A DNA stretch of 64,000 nt from Corynebacterium anserum (GTDB taxonomy: Bacteria > Actinomycetota > Actinomycetes > Mycobacteriales > Mycobacteriaceae), in NCBI RefSeq assembly GCF_014262665.1, contig NZ_CP046883.1, positions 1,364,001 to 1,428,000 on the forward strand, written 5' to 3'. The notes below the pieces were generated by a model. That model ran no database searches, had not been told where the DNA came from, and saw only the letters and a program-made list of their open reading frames with translations. Both the position numbers and the translations under genes were made by a program. Positions within the stretch are counted from its first letter, which is position 1; the number at the start of each line of letters is the position of its first letter. Positions 8,370 through 17,325 of this stretch are shown here, one piece after another.

Positions 8370-9026
8370 TTAGCGCGGTTGCATGGCTTTCAACGTGTGT
8401 CCCTTGGCCTGAGCCTGCAGCGCCAAATACAGTTCTGCGCATGCCAAAGCATCACTGAGCGCGTTGTGAGATGAGTAGTGTGGCAACCCATATCGTTCGC
8501 GCACCCGCGGCAGGCGCAAATCCTCACCCCGAGGGTATGTGGCCATGCGCTCCATGTGGCGTCGCTCAATCTCAAAGGTATCTACTATCTGTAAAGACAA
8601 GCCAGAGCCGAAATGAGCACGGCAGGCAGCAGAGAGAAATTCCTGTTCTATGCTCGCGTAGTGGGCAAGCATTGCACGTCCCTTAAGGGCACGAAGTAGA
8701 TGTTCTAATGCCTCCTGGGGGCGCAGCCCCTGTGCAACCTGATCATCAGTGAGCCCGTGAATAACCGCCGACTCACCTACGCTCTCCGCCCCTTCCGTAT
8801 TGAGCAGCACATATCCTGCTCCCGATAAATCAATCTCCAACCCGTTCAGGGGTACCCACCCAATGGACAGAAGCCGATGTTTAGCCGGGTTTAAGCCTGT
8901 GGTTTCGACGTCCACCGCGAGCATCGGCAGATCGGCAAGGGGCGTGTCTTTCCCTGGGCGCGGTACATCGTAGTACTCGCGCAGGACACCAGTTGCCCGC
9001 CTACGTGAACTCAGTTTTTTGAACAT
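8370..9026 (-). CDS. DnaQ-like 3'-5' exonuclease
   Basis: The 218 residues form a DEDDh exonuclease domain: Exo I is AVDVETTG (residues about 38-45), Exo II includes MLAHYASIEQEFL, and Exo III is HNALSDALA with its His and Asp. It is a stand-alone proofreading-type nuclease, related to the epsilon subunit but without polymerase-binding extensions. The gene starts 4 bp after the stop of the cNMP/CBS/DUF294 gene, so the two form a transcriptional unit. The same pairing is remembered from C. glutamicum (cg1456-cg1457, dnaQ2). Substrate and partner are unknown. Confidence 0.88.
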   Translation of the reverse strand: MFKKLSSRRRATGVLREYYDVPRPGKDTPLADLPMLAVDVETTGLNPAKHRLLSIGWVPLNGLEIDLSGAGYVLLNTEGAESVGESAVIHGLTDDQVAQGLRPQEALEHLLRALKGRAMLAHYASIEQEFLSAACRAHFGSGLSLQIVDTFEIERRHMERMATYPRGEDLRLPRVRERYGLPHYSSHNALSDALACAELYLALQAQAKGHTLKAMQPR

Positions 9027-9030
9027 GGCG

Positions 9031-10893
9031 CTAAATGCTCCTGATCGGGTACTTGATATTTAGCGCGCTCTGAACACCCTTAATAATTTGAAACGCATCA
9101 CGAAGATGTTCACGATCCATCTTACTTAAGGCATGAGGAGCAATGTGGTAGTCCGGCACCTTACCTGCCCGCACCATTTCTCCCTGATGGCGCAAAATGA
9201 TGGAATTCAGAAAATCAAACGCTGCGATAAGATCCTTGGCACTGCGTTCACTCACCGGGCCGCCAGCAGCGAATTCAATGCGTTGACGAGTACCCAACAC
9301 ATCGCGGCCGCCTGCAATGGCAAACAGACGGCCCATTTGGACGACGGCGGCTGTCCCACCTTTCTTCACATTCAATGTATTGCGATACTCACCCGAGCGA
9401 TCCACCACGAGTCCGCGGAAGAATCCTAAAGGTGGCTCACGTCGGGCAGCGAGTGCAGCCAAATGAGCATGGAGCCGCGGGGCGTTTTGTGCTGAAGACA
9501 CAGCTTGAGCATGGACGCGCTCCGCAAGTTCGTAATCGCCGTGAATTGGCCGCATGTCAAAGAACGTCTGTGCATAGAGCAGTGCATCTGGTTCTGGCGC
9601 TGTAATCCAATTGTGGAAGGTGCTGCTCCACTGGCTCACGGTCATACGCCAATCAGGGTTTGAAGCCATCATCTCCCCTGGGCACAGGGGCTGACCCGCT
9701 GCTGCCAATCCTTGGCAGACGTATTCGGACAGCTCAGCAAAGTATGCACTGTGACTTGTGGCGTCGAATTGATCAGAGATGACCAAAGCATTGTCTTGAT
9801 CGGACGCAAGCCCCATTTCCCGTCGTCCTTGAGAACCGAGAACAACGAACGCATAAGGAACAGGCGGTGGGCCAAGTTTCTCTTCCGCCAGCACGAGCAA
9901 CCGGCGAGCCATGGAATCCGCTACTACGGTCATGAGGCTAGTGATTTCTGCTGCCGCAGCCCCGCGTTCAATAAATCGAACGGCTACCTGCTGTGCATCC
10001 TCATAGACTTCACGCATTTCCTCCGGCGTCTTTTTTCTTCCCAGATCCCCCGTGAAATATAGAGGGTTTGCCTGTAGTAACCGCATGATGTCTGCAGAGG
10101 TGATGATGCCCGTGGTTACCCCTCCATCGACCACCGGGATGTGGTGGATATTAAGCTCCGCCATGGTAAGCATGGCTTCAATAACTAATTCGTCAGAGGA
10201 CGCAGTGCGAACTCCCGTGGTCATGATGCTGGAAACTGGTTGTTGAATGTTTACAGCCTTGGCCACGGCCTTGCGCATGTCACGGTCGGTAACGATACCG
10301 CGAAGCTGTCCGTCCAAGGTTCCACCGTCAATGATCAATAGTGAGCTCACATTTATCTCACCCATCACCTCAGCCGCTTTTTGGACGGAAACATCTGGCG
10401 CAATGTGCGCGGGGTTCTTGATGGCAAAAGCACCCAATTTGGTGCGTAAAACATCTGAAAAGGACTCTTGATGAATCTGCTGCGCCACGGCCTGCATTCG
10501 AGCTGAAAGGCCCGAATAGTATCGGGCAAATTCAGGATGCGCTTTGGCAAAAGGTTCAAAGTCGTCACGGTGCATCATCAGCACCAAACTGTCTTCTACG
10601 GCCACAAAGGTGTAGTTGGAACGGTTTTCTCCCACCAATGTGGAATAGGCAAAGGAACGACCGGACTCTCGACGGTCGAGAAGAAGTCCGTCATCATCCA
10701 GCACATCCACCGCTCCCGACCGCAAAACATAGAGATAGTCATTGGGGTCGCCACAATTCACCAGGGTCTCGCCACGCCGGACATATCGCATGACGAATTT
10801 CGAGGGAAGGCTGGATAGTGTCGCCTCATCAAAAGATTGAAAAGGGGCGATGTCCCCGAGAAATCGATACACCTCATCAAGTTCCACGTTCAT
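9031..10893 (-). CDS. Cyclic nucleotide-binding/CBS/DUF294 putative nucleotidyltransferase
   Basis: The 620 residues contain an N-terminal cNMP-binding cradle (about 10-130, with GETLVNCGDPND and LVGENRS), a pair of CBS domains (about 155-285, ending GIITSADIMRLL), and a DUF294 nucleotidyltransferase core with VVLGSQGRREMGLASDQDNAL (about 350-370). That core has the G-S and D-x-D residues of the GlnD-like fold. A DUF294 C-terminal helical domain follows. It probably senses nucleotides and modifies a partner; the target is unknown. It precedes the exonuclease gene by 4 bp. The start has no Shine-Dalgarno; TATGCT is 6 nt upstream. Confidence 0.88.
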   Translation of the reverse strand: MNVELDEVYRFLGDIAPFQSFDEATLSSLPSKFVMRYVRRGETLVNCGDPNDYLYVLRSGAVDVLDDDGLLLDRRESGRSFAYSTLVGENRSNYTFVAVEDSLVLMMHRDDFEPFAKAHPEFARYYSGLSARMQAVAQQIHQESFSDVLRTKLGAFAIKNPAHIAPDVSVQKAAEVMGEINVSSLLIIDGGTLDGQLRGIVTDRDMRKAVAKAVNIQQPVSSIMTTGVRTASSDELVIEAMLTMAELNIHHIPVVDGGVTTGIITSADIMRLLQANPLYFTGDLGRKKTPEEMREVYEDAQQVAVRFIERGAAAAEITSLMTVVADSMARRLLVLAEEKLGPPPVPYAFVVLGSQGRREMGLASDQDNALVISDQFDATSHSAYFAELSEYVCQGLAAAGQPLCPGEMMASNPDWRMTVSQWSSTFHNWITAPEPDALLYAQTFFDMRPIHGDYELAERVHAQAVSSAQNAPRLHAHLAALAARREPPLGFFRGLVVDRSGEYRNTLNVKKGGTAAVVQMGRLFAIAGGRDVLGTRQRIEFAAGGPVSERSAKDLIAAFDFLNSIILRHQGEMVRAGKVPDYHIAPHALSKMDREHLRDAFQIIKGVQSALNIKYPIRSI

Positions 10894-10899
10894 GCTGTT

Positions 10900-10905
10900 A
10901 GCATA
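10900..10905 (-). promoter_or_regulatory. Putative -10 element of the DUF294/exonuclease operon (leaderless)
   Basis: TATGCT on the minus strand lies 6 nt before the ATG at 10893. Confidence 0.45.
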
Positions 10906-11478
10906 GCGAAACTATCCTTCGCTACCGTAGCAATAGCCGTAGACGGCTACCTCCGTTTCTCCCACTCGGTACTCCTCCGCACCCGATCCTCTCCCCAGCG
11001 CTCGCTCTCCCGTCCCAGATCTACCCATTCTTCCCAACGGGCTCAACCATAGGCATCCATACCCGTAACCAACTCAAGAAACTCACTCTCCTCGACGAGG
11101 AATCACCCCCCAACAAGGGGTAAAAACACCCCATTCTCCCCATTCATTACAAAAATTTTCCCTCCACACAGAGGAAAAAGTAAACACAAAGTTAACAGTT
11201 CTAGAACACCATGTAGCCTTCAGGCAACTTTCAGTGAACCGATGCCCTTTCAGCGCAAAATATCCGTCAGAATTCCCCACATTTTTACTTCAAAAATGGT
11301 TGTTATTGCAGGTCAAAGCAGAAAAATGAATTCTATTGTTCAATCATTGCATAGAGAGTATTTTCATGTTTGGCAGAAAACTGTGGAACCTCGTCCCCAC
11401 CATGTTTTCCATGAGCCACCCTGAGTGGCAGACCTGACGTTAACCCGCAACGCGTGAGACACAAAAGGATCACTGACA
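10906..11478. other. Intergenic region upstream of pit
   Basis: About 570 bp without a credible gene; the short frames here lack ribosome binding sites and coding character. It is AT-rich from 11130 to 11360. It holds an imperfect inverted repeat (TTTTCCCTC / GAGGAAAA, 11156-11178) and two adjacent palindromes, GTTAAC (11191-11196) and GTTCTAGAAC (11198-11207), roughly 270 bp before pit. These could be regulator sites, but no consensus is claimed. A ribosome binding site AAAGGAT precedes the pit GTG. Confidence 0.5.
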
Positions 11479-12792
11479 GTGACAGCAACTCTCATCATCC
11501 TGGCCATTGTGGTCGTCACAGCCTTGGCTTTCGATTTCACAAATGGTTTTCATGACACAGGCAATGCCATGGCTACCTCCATTGCCACTGGCGCCTTGAA
11601 GCCCTTCACAGCCGTCGCTCTCTCCGCCACCCTCAACCTGGTGGGCGCATTTTTATCTGTCCACGTGGCCGCGACAGTCGCCTCCGGAATCGTTAACCTT
11701 GATTCCTATAACCTGTCCGCTCCAGCCGGTGGGGGCGTTCCATTGGATGGTGAAGCACTGCTACTGGTGGTCTTCACTGGCCTCATCGGCGGTATTCTCT
11801 GGAACTTATTTACCTGGCTTCTGGGCCTTCCCTCCAGTTCTTCCCACGCACTATTCGGTGGTTTGATCGGTGCAGCTCTCGCCGCCATGGGCACTTCTGG
11901 TGTTGCGTGGAGTTCCATCGCCGGCAAGATCCTTTTGCCCGCTGTGGTCTCTCCTTTTCTCGCAGGTTTTGTTTCCGCTTGTGGCACCTGGCTCATCTAC
12001 TGGATCACCAGCACTATTCCTTCCAATGTAAAGAATGAGCACTTCCGTCACGGTCAGATCATCACTGCGTCGCTGATGTCTCTGGCACACGGCGCCGGCG
12101 ATGCCCAAAAGACAATGGGTGTCATCTTCCTCGCATTGGTGGCAGCGGGCAATGCCGACGCTGATATGCGTATTCCCACGTGGGTCATCGTCGCCTGCGC
12201 TGTGGCGATTGCCGCAGGAACCTTGTCAGGCGGTTGGCGCGTGATCCGCACCATGGGCAAAGGTTTGGTAGAAATCGAATCCCCTCAGGGTCTGGCAGCG
12301 GAGGCTTCCTCTGCCTCCATTATCTTGACTTCAGCCGTGGGTGGCATGGCACTTTCTACGACCCACGTATCCACCGGCTCAATCATGGGTACCGGAATCG
12401 GTAAGAAAGGCGCCTCTGTCCGCTGGGGTGTAGCGATGCGCATGGTCGCAGCCTGGCTCATCACCCTCCCGTGCGCGGCGCTGGTCGGATTCCTCTCCTG
12501 GTGGCTTGCAACCGCCGTATCTCGAGCAACGCAACCAGTTGTCGGTGTGATCGTTGACTTTGCACTTCTCATCGGCTTCACCGCACTCATCATCATTCGT
12601 TCACGTATGAACCCAATCGATGCGTCTAACGTTAATGACGAGTGGGATCCCAATGCCGAGTCCGTCGATTCATCAGTGGAACCACACCCCGCAGCTCCTC
12701 CTGCTTCCACCACCAACAAACCACAGTCTGCATCCGCCGAATTGGCCGGCGCTGGTGCTTCTACCCAGTCGACCAAGTCTGTTGAGAAGTAA
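11479..12792 (+). CDS. pit: Low-affinity inorganic phosphate transporter, Pit family
   Basis: This 437-residue integral membrane protein carries metal-phosphate in symport with protons. Both PiT signature repeats are visible: FDFTNGFHDTGNAMAT at residues about 19-34, and GAGDAQKTMG with STTHVSTGSIMGTG in the second half. About ten hydrophobic segments are separated by short loops, and a Ser/Pro/Thr-rich cytoplasmic tail of about 50 residues follows. The GTG start at 11479 has AAAGGAT about 10 nt upstream. It is followed after 12 bp by a small membrane protein gene, probably co-transcribed. Confidence 0.95.
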   Translation: MTATLIILAIVVVTALAFDFTNGFHDTGNAMATSIATGALKPFTAVALSATLNLVGAFLSVHVAATVASGIVNLDSYNLSAPAGGGVPLDGEALLLVVFTGLIGGILWNLFTWLLGLPSSSSHALFGGLIGAALAAMGTSGVAWSSIAGKILLPAVVSPFLAGFVSACGTWLIYWITSTIPSNVKNEHFRHGQIITASLMSLAHGAGDAQKTMGVIFLALVAAGNADADMRIPTWVIVACAVAIAAGTLSGGWRVIRTMGKGLVEIESPQGLAAEASSASIILTSAVGGMALSTTHVSTGSIMGTGIGKKGASVRWGVAMRMVAAWLITLPCAALVGFLSWWLATAVSRATQPVVGVIVDFALLIGFTALIIIRSRMNPIDASNVNDEWDPNAESVDSSVEPHPAAPPASTTNKPQSASAELAGAGASTQSTKSVEK

Positions 12793-12804
12793 AGGAAACC
12801 AACG

Positions 12805-13107
12805 ATGACCGCCGCAGAAATTATTACCTCCCTATTTCGTGTTTCCGCTTTCGCCCTCACCTTCGGTGCTGGAATCCCGCTCCTTTTCGCTTTGGGTATG
12901 CGCGCTATGACGGGTGACCCCATACACGATGAAAATGGCGTCTTGGTGGGAGACACTGAAGCGTCCCCACAAATGAAGCTACTCGGATGGATCGTGTATG
13001 GTTTCCTCGCCTTAATCATCGTCACCGCCATTGTGTTCATCGCGAAGGATTCCCTAAACCACTACTTCGGCTGGAATCTGTTTCCGGGAATTTCTGGCAA
13101 GCACTAA
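12805..13107 (+). CDS. Small two-helix membrane protein linked to Pit
   Basis: The 100 residues form two transmembrane helices (about 13-33 and 58-80) joined by a hydrophilic loop holding MTGDPIHDENG. There is no known domain that I recognise. It starts 12 bp after pit with AAAGGAAA as ribosome binding site, and a terminator follows at 13180. A similar small protein accompanies pit in other corynebacteria, as far as I recall, so an accessory role in phosphate uptake is inferred, not shown. Confidence 0.8.
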   Translation: MTAAEIITSLFRVSAFALTFGAGIPLLFALGMRAMTGDPIHDENGVLVGDTEASPQMKLLGWIVYGFLALIIVTAIVFIAKDSLNHYFGWNLFPGISGKH

Positions 13108-13179
13108 TAGAACACCGCTTCACCCAGTTTGGCTCGCCGAGAGCACTATCTCTCATCTCTATCGGCCCCGATAGAGTGG

Positions 13180-13218
13180 CCGCCCAGTGTAGAACACACT
13201 AGGCGGTTATTTATTTTT
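13180..13218 (+). terminator. Rho-independent terminator of the pit operon
   Basis: The stem CCGCCCAGTGT / ACACTAGGCGG (13180-13206, one mismatch, loop AGAAC) is followed by TTATTTATTTTT. It lies 70 bp after the small membrane protein gene. Confidence 0.8.
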
Positions 13219-13469
13219 GCAACGTCAAAATTCCTCAGAGAATATCTGTCTAACTGGGGTTTTACCCATCGACCAGACCGTCAACACGCACACAAAGACC
13301 GAAAATACTTGCAATCACCCACTATCGGAACTAACCTACTAATCATTGGTTCGGCAAAGAGTGCTCGATGCAGCGTCAGCACTGCGTGAACCCTTTTGTC
13401 CCCTTGGCACAAATACCTTGGGAATTTTCGTTTACCGCCCCGACAACGCTCGAATGAGGTGAGCACGAT
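13219..13469. other. Intergenic region before the 83-residue ORF
   Basis: The stretch between the pit operon terminator and the next ORF holds no gene that I can support. It ends with TGAGGTGAG, a ribosome binding site for the ATG at 13470. No repeat or RNA structure stands out. Confidence 0.5.
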
Positions 13470-13721
13470 ATGAATACAATCAACGGATTCCTCGATTCCG
13501 TTTCTTCCGTTCTTAAGAGCTCGACCGGAACGGGCTTGGACGTGCTGGAAACCAACTCTGTACCATCACGAGTTGCAACTAAACTGTTCCATGCTGACCG
13601 TGTTCCTGCTCGCAGTGCCGACGTGGCCCGTGCCATCAGTGAAGTAACCGGACGAGCAGCGTCAGAAAGCGACATGCTCACAGCAGAGCATTTCCTTCTA
13701 TCACTCGGCTTCTTGCGCTAG
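13470..13721 (+). CDS. Hypothetical protein, 83 residues
   Basis: A small soluble, probably helical protein of unknown function, with no signal peptide or membrane helix. The N-terminal half is Ser/Thr-rich (FLDSVSSVLKSSTGTG) and the C-terminal half has EVTGRAASESDMLTAEHFLLS. Support for a real gene comes from a good ribosome binding site (AGGTGAG, about 8 nt from the ATG), balanced amino-acid composition, and its position between two terminators (13180 and 13848). It does not resemble any family I recognise. Confidence 0.7.
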   Translation: MNTINGFLDSVSSVLKSSTGTGLDVLETNSVPSRVATKLFHADRVPARSADVARAISEVTGRAASESDMLTAEHFLLSLGFLR

Positions 13722-13847
13722 CCAATCCCAAGTAATCATCAGCAAATCAGCAGCCAGAGCTACCGACAGTTCCCTTGGATCATCTCAGTGTCTCTGACTC
13801 TTTAACTACTCAGCGTGCCCTACTTCGCTAGAAGTACACACGCACAC

Positions 13848-13887
13848 AAGCCCCGGCCACTCCCTCAAAGAGGAAGAGCCGGGGCTT
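13848..13887. terminator. Strong hairpin between convergent genes
   Basis: The 10-bp perfect stem AAGCCCCGGC / GCCGGGGCTT has a 20-nt A/C-rich loop. It lies between the 83-residue ORF (plus) and leuB (minus) and can terminate both directions, although neither side has a long T-tract. Confidence 0.65.
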
Positions 13888-14012
13888 CACGTCGCTGTGA
13901 CTGCGCACGAGCGGCAGCCACAGCGGCAAACTACATCTTAGCGAGTTCACGAGCATCTACTAGGTAGCACGTGCAAGCACGGTTTAGGTCTACCGGGGCA
14001 GATGTGAGGAAG

Positions 14013-15035
14013 TTACATCGCAGCGACAGCTGCAGCAATCCGATCGCCCACCTCAGCAGTCTTAATCGGTGCACCGTCGCGCGAGCTCACTTCCTCCAGC
14101 ACCGCTTTTTCAACCTTTGCTGCATTATCCTCATCGCCGAGATGACGAAGCATGAGAGCTATCGAGAGAATTGTTGCGCAAGGATCTGCTATACCCTGTC
14201 CAGCGATATCAGGCGCGGAACCATGTACTGGCTCGAACATGGAAGGGTTCCTGCGGGACGGATCTATGTTTCCAGACGCCGCAAGTCCGATACCACCAGT
14301 TACTGCACCTGCAAGGTCGGTCAAAATATCGCCGAATAGGTTGTCGGTAACGATCACATCGTAGTGTTCTGGTTTGGTCACCATATAAATGGTGGCGGCA
14401 TCAATGTGGTTGTATTCCACGGTTACCTCCGGGTACTCGCGGGATATTGTCTCCACTGCACGTTCCCACAACCCACCCGCATTCACCAATACGTTCGTCT
14501 TGTGGACGAAGGTGAGTAGTTTGCGTCGAGACTGCGCACGCTCAAAAGCATCGCGGACAACGCGCTCCACCCCGTAGTACGTGTTCTGTGAGACCTCGGA
14601 GGCAACCTCCTGGTCTGTACCTTGGCGCAGGGTGCCGCCATTGCCGCAGTACAGACCTTCTGTTCCTTCGCGCACTACCACAAAGTCGATGTCACCAGGA
14701 TCAGACAAGGGACTCACCGCTCCTGGATAGAGCTTGGCGGGGCGCAAATTGACCGCGTGGTCTAGCTTGAAACGAAGTGGCAGGAGCAGCCCTCGCTCAA
14801 GAACGCCCGCAGGTACGGAGCGAGGGTCTCCAATCGCACCTAGCAGGATTGCATCGTGCTGACGCAGGGATTCCAGGTCCTCGTCGGTGAGCGTTTCACC
14901 ATTGCGTAAATAGCGACGGGCGCCGAGGTCATAATCGGTGGTGTCCACATCGTCTCTGAGGGCGCGCAGAACCTTCAGCGCTTCGGGAACAACTTCTGTT
15001 CCGATGCCGTCGCCAGCGATCACCGCGAGTTTCAT
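14013..15035 (-). CDS. leuB: 3-Isopropylmalate dehydrogenase
   Basis: The 340 residues form an NAD-dependent beta-decarboxylating dehydrogenase of leucine synthesis, oxidising 3-isopropylmalate. Landmarks are [13 protein letters not shown] at the N-terminus, [10 protein letters not shown], the active-site VHKTNVL and [11 protein letters not shown] with metal-binding aspartates, and the NAD-binding [13 protein letters not shown] near residue 267. The actinobacterial form is shorter than the enterobacterial one, and 340 fits. The start has AAAGGAG about 9 nt upstream. It is divergent from efeU across 231 bp that hold two candidate operators. Confidence 0.96.
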   Translation of the reverse strand: MKLAVIAGDGIGTEVVPEALKVLRALRDDVDTTDYDLGARRYLRNGETLTDEDLESLRQHDAILLGAIGDPRSVPAGVLERGLLLPLRFKLDHAVNLRPAKLYPGAVSPLSDPGDIDFVVVREGTEGLYCGNGGTLRQGTDQEVASEVSQNTYYGVERVVRDAFERAQSRRKLLTFVHKTNVLVNAGGLWERAVETISREYPEVTVEYNHIDAATIYMVTKPEHYDVIVTDNLFGDILTDLAGAVTGGIGLAASGNIDPSRRNPSMFEPVHGSAPDIAGQGIADPCATILSIALMLRHLGDEDNAAKVEKAVLEEVSSRDGAPIKTAEVGDRIAAAVAAM

Positions 15036-15153
15036 TATATGAACTCCTTTGTCTCACATAGTTGGATTTAAGGAAAGTCTAACATGTCGCCTACACGCCC
15101 TCTCTCGCCCACAGCCCCCATTTGGACAATTTTTCACAACAGCAATATTGCGA

Positions 15154-15173
15154 AATACTCCAGCTAGAGTATT
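15154..15173. promoter_or_regulatory. 7-bp inverted repeat in the leuB-efeU divergent region
   Basis: AATACTC-N6-GAGTATT is a perfect dyad, with the small palindrome CAATATTG immediately before it (15143-15150). It is about 120 bp upstream of leuB and 95 bp upstream of efeU, a plausible operator for either gene. The binding protein is unknown. Confidence 0.5.
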
Positions 15174-15194
15174 GTTCAATCCAGCAGTAATAGC

Positions 15195-15213
15195 TTAGGC
15201 ATGCCTTAGGTTA
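15195..15213. promoter_or_regulatory. Candidate DtxR iron box upstream of efeU
   Basis: TTAGGCATGCCTTAGGTTA matches 12 of 19 positions of the DtxR consensus as I remember it (TTAGGTTAGSCTAACCTAA) and contains the perfect palindrome AGGCATGCCT. It lies about 55 bp before the efeU GTG, as expected for iron repression of an iron-uptake operon. Confidence 0.6.
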
Positions 15214-15266
15214 TTAAGGTTCCCCTTCTTCATACGCTTCTCTACTAGACATCAAGGAACATCAGC

Positions 15267-16175
15267 GTGCTCTACGCCAATCTCCTCATTGGTTTACGCG
15301 AGGGGCTCGAGGCCACCATGGTGGTCACGATCCTCGCGGCCTATCTCACCAAAACTGGAAGAAAAAGCGAACGCCCTGCGCTCTTTGGCGGCGTGGCTGT
15401 TGCTCTCATCTTCACCGTCATTGCGTTTGCAATCCTTCACTTTGGCACCAAGACGCTCACCACCACTGGTCAAGAGCTAGTCGGGGGCATCGCATCGCTA
15501 GTGACTGTTGCCATGATCACCTGGATGCTGCTCTGGATGAGCAAGGCAGGAAAAAACATCGCCGCTGAGCTCACGGGAAAAATGCAATCCGCTATTGGTC
15601 CCAAGGCCGTCTTCTTCGTTGCATTCCTCGCCGTCGGTCGTGAAGGTATCGAAACCATCCTTCTCGTTTTCGACACAGTGACGTCAGACAATGCCACTCC
15701 CTTCATTGGGCTGGCCATCGGCCTGGCCATAGCCGTCGCCATCGGCGTTCTGATGTACCTGGGGGCTATCCGAGTAAACATCAGTGCGTTGTTCACCATT
15801 CTTGGGGTTCTTCTGGTGATCGTCGCTGCGGGTATCCTCCGATACGCCGTCACCGATCTGCAAGAGGCCAATGTTCTTCCCGGTCTGTACACCTTTGCAT
15901 TTAACATCTCACACGTGCTGGTGCCGGGCACATGGCTCGCTACAGCTCTTGAAGGCATGTTCAATATCGTGCCTGCCCCAACGCTTCTGTCCTTTATCGC
16001 TTGGGCTATTTACTTGGTGGTCGTCATGTATCTCTTCCTACGTCCATCTCGACAACCATCTCGACCAACGACAGAAGCCGCGTCCTCCGAAGCAATTTCT
16101 TCATCGACCGACGCCACATCCTCCCCCTCCCAACCCATTTCTTCTCCCCAGGAAGCAGTAAACAACAATGCGTAA
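15267..16175 (+). CDS. efeU: Iron permease EfeU (FTR1 family)
   Basis: This 302-residue membrane protein is the permease of the EfeUOB iron importer. Two REXXE-type iron-binding motifs are present: LREGLEATM at residues about 8-16 and GREGIETIL about 120-130. Seven hydrophobic segments precede a Ser/Pro/Thr-rich cytoplasmic tail of about 45 residues. The GTG start has AAGGAAC about 8 nt upstream. The end overlaps efeO by 8 nt. The upstream dyad resembles a DtxR box. Confidence 0.94.
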   Translation: MLYANLLIGLREGLEATMVVTILAAYLTKTGRKSERPALFGGVAVALIFTVIAFAILHFGTKTLTTTGQELVGGIASLVTVAMITWMLLWMSKAGKNIAAELTGKMQSAIGPKAVFFVAFLAVGREGIETILLVFDTVTSDNATPFIGLAIGLAIAVAIGVLMYLGAIRVNISALFTILGVLLVIVAAGILRYAVTDLQEANVLPGLYTFAFNISHVLVPGTWLATALEGMFNIVPAPTLLSFIAWAIYLVVVMYLFLRPSRQPSRPTTEAASSEAISSSTDATSSPSQPISSPQEAVNNNA

Positions 16176-17322
16176 TACCCGCCGTTATACAACCCCTACC
16201 CTAGCGCTTGTACCGCTCATTGCCTTAGGTGCCAGCTTGACCGCATGTGCTGATAAGGCGGATCTTGCGTCGGCAACAAATATCGAAGTGAAAGCAGACG
16301 ATACGTCCTGTACGCTCACGAACGACCAGGCAAGCACCGGCACCGTTACCTTCGATATCGCTAACTCTGGTTCCAAGATCAACGAGTTCTACATCACCAC
16401 CAATAACGGGCGCGTGCTCGGTGAAGTAGAAAACATCGGGCCCGGTGCGTCACGCAAGTTGGTCGTCGAATTCCAAGAGGCTGGAACCTACACCACACTG
16501 TGCAAACCGGGAATGGTGGGTGAAGGCATCAAGGGACAGATCAACGTCACCGGCGATGCGGTCAATCTCGCTGAAGGCGACGCCGCTCTCCAAGAAGCTG
16601 TGGACAACTACACCACCTATGTACGTGCTCAAGCCACGACACTCAATGAGCTCACACCTGCATTCGTCCAAGCCATCAAGTCCGGCGACATCAACAAGGC
16701 TAAAAAGCTCTATGCCCAGGTTCGTACGCCATATGAGCGCATCGAACCCGTTGCGGAGTCCTTCCCCAACGATCTCGATCCTCGCATCGACTTGCGTGAG
16801 GCAGACCTCGCCGAGGGCGATACCTGGACTGGCTTCCACCCCATCGAAAAAGCTCTCTGGAAAGAAGGCAAGATCGACTCCTCCACCAAGAAGCTCGCAG
16901 ACCAGCTATCCAAAGACATCCAGGAGCTCGTAGACGGAGTAAACTCCAAGGACTTCCAGCTCACTCCCACCCAGATTGCTTCCGGAGCGCAGGGACTGCT
17001 CGATGAGGTAGCCACCTCTAAGATCACCGGTGAGGAAGACATCTTCTCTCACACAGATCTTTATGACTTCCAAGCCAACGTGGAAGGCAGCAAAGCTGCC
17101 GTCGCAGCATTGGAAAGGTCGTTAGAGGAGAAGAAACCAGGCATGCTAGCGGAGATCAACAAGCGTTTCGACTCCGTCCAGGCCGAACTGAACAAGTATC
17201 GCCAAGGCGAGGGCTTTATCAGCTACGACAAAGTCAGCGAATCTCAGCGCAAAGGCCTATCAGTTGCATTGGATCATCTCTCCGAAGAAGTCGCCAAGGT
17301 GCAGCATACGGTGGTGGACTAG
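16168..17322 (+). CDS. efeO: EfeO-type periplasmic iron-binding lipoprotein
   Basis: The 384 residues begin with a lipoprotein signal peptide (lipobox LTAC at about residues 24-27). A cupredoxin-like EfeO N-domain follows (about 35-130, with a TLCKPGMVGEG copper-site-like loop). The M75 peptidase/imelysin domain (about 140-380) carries the HXXE motif HPIEKALW and the DFQANVEGS segment. It should bind iron outside the membrane and hand it to EfeU. The ATG lies inside the last codons of efeU, so translation is coupled. efeB begins 3 bp after its stop. Confidence 0.93.
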   Translation: MRNTRRYTTPTLALVPLIALGASLTACADKADLASATNIEVKADDTSCTLTNDQASTGTVTFDIANSGSKINEFYITTNNGRVLGEVENIGPGASRKLVVEFQEAGTYTTLCKPGMVGEGIKGQINVTGDAVNLAEGDAALQEAVDNYTTYVRAQATTLNELTPAFVQAIKSGDINKAKKLYAQVRTPYERIEPVAESFPNDLDPRIDLREADLAEGDTWTGFHPIEKALWKEGKIDSSTKKLADQLSKDIQELVDGVNSKDFQLTPTQIASGAQGLLDEVATSKITGEEDIFSHTDLYDFQANVEGSKAAVAALERSLEEKKPGMLAEINKRFDSVQAELNKYRQGEGFISYDKVSESQRKGLSVALDHLSEEVAKVQHTVVD

Positions 17323-17325
17323 TCG

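Noticed and set aside
12285..13040. 251-residue minus-strand ORF opposite pit and the small membrane gene
   Set aside because: It is a shadow ORF of high-GC third positions; the plus-strand pit and partner have strong family support and ribosome binding sites.
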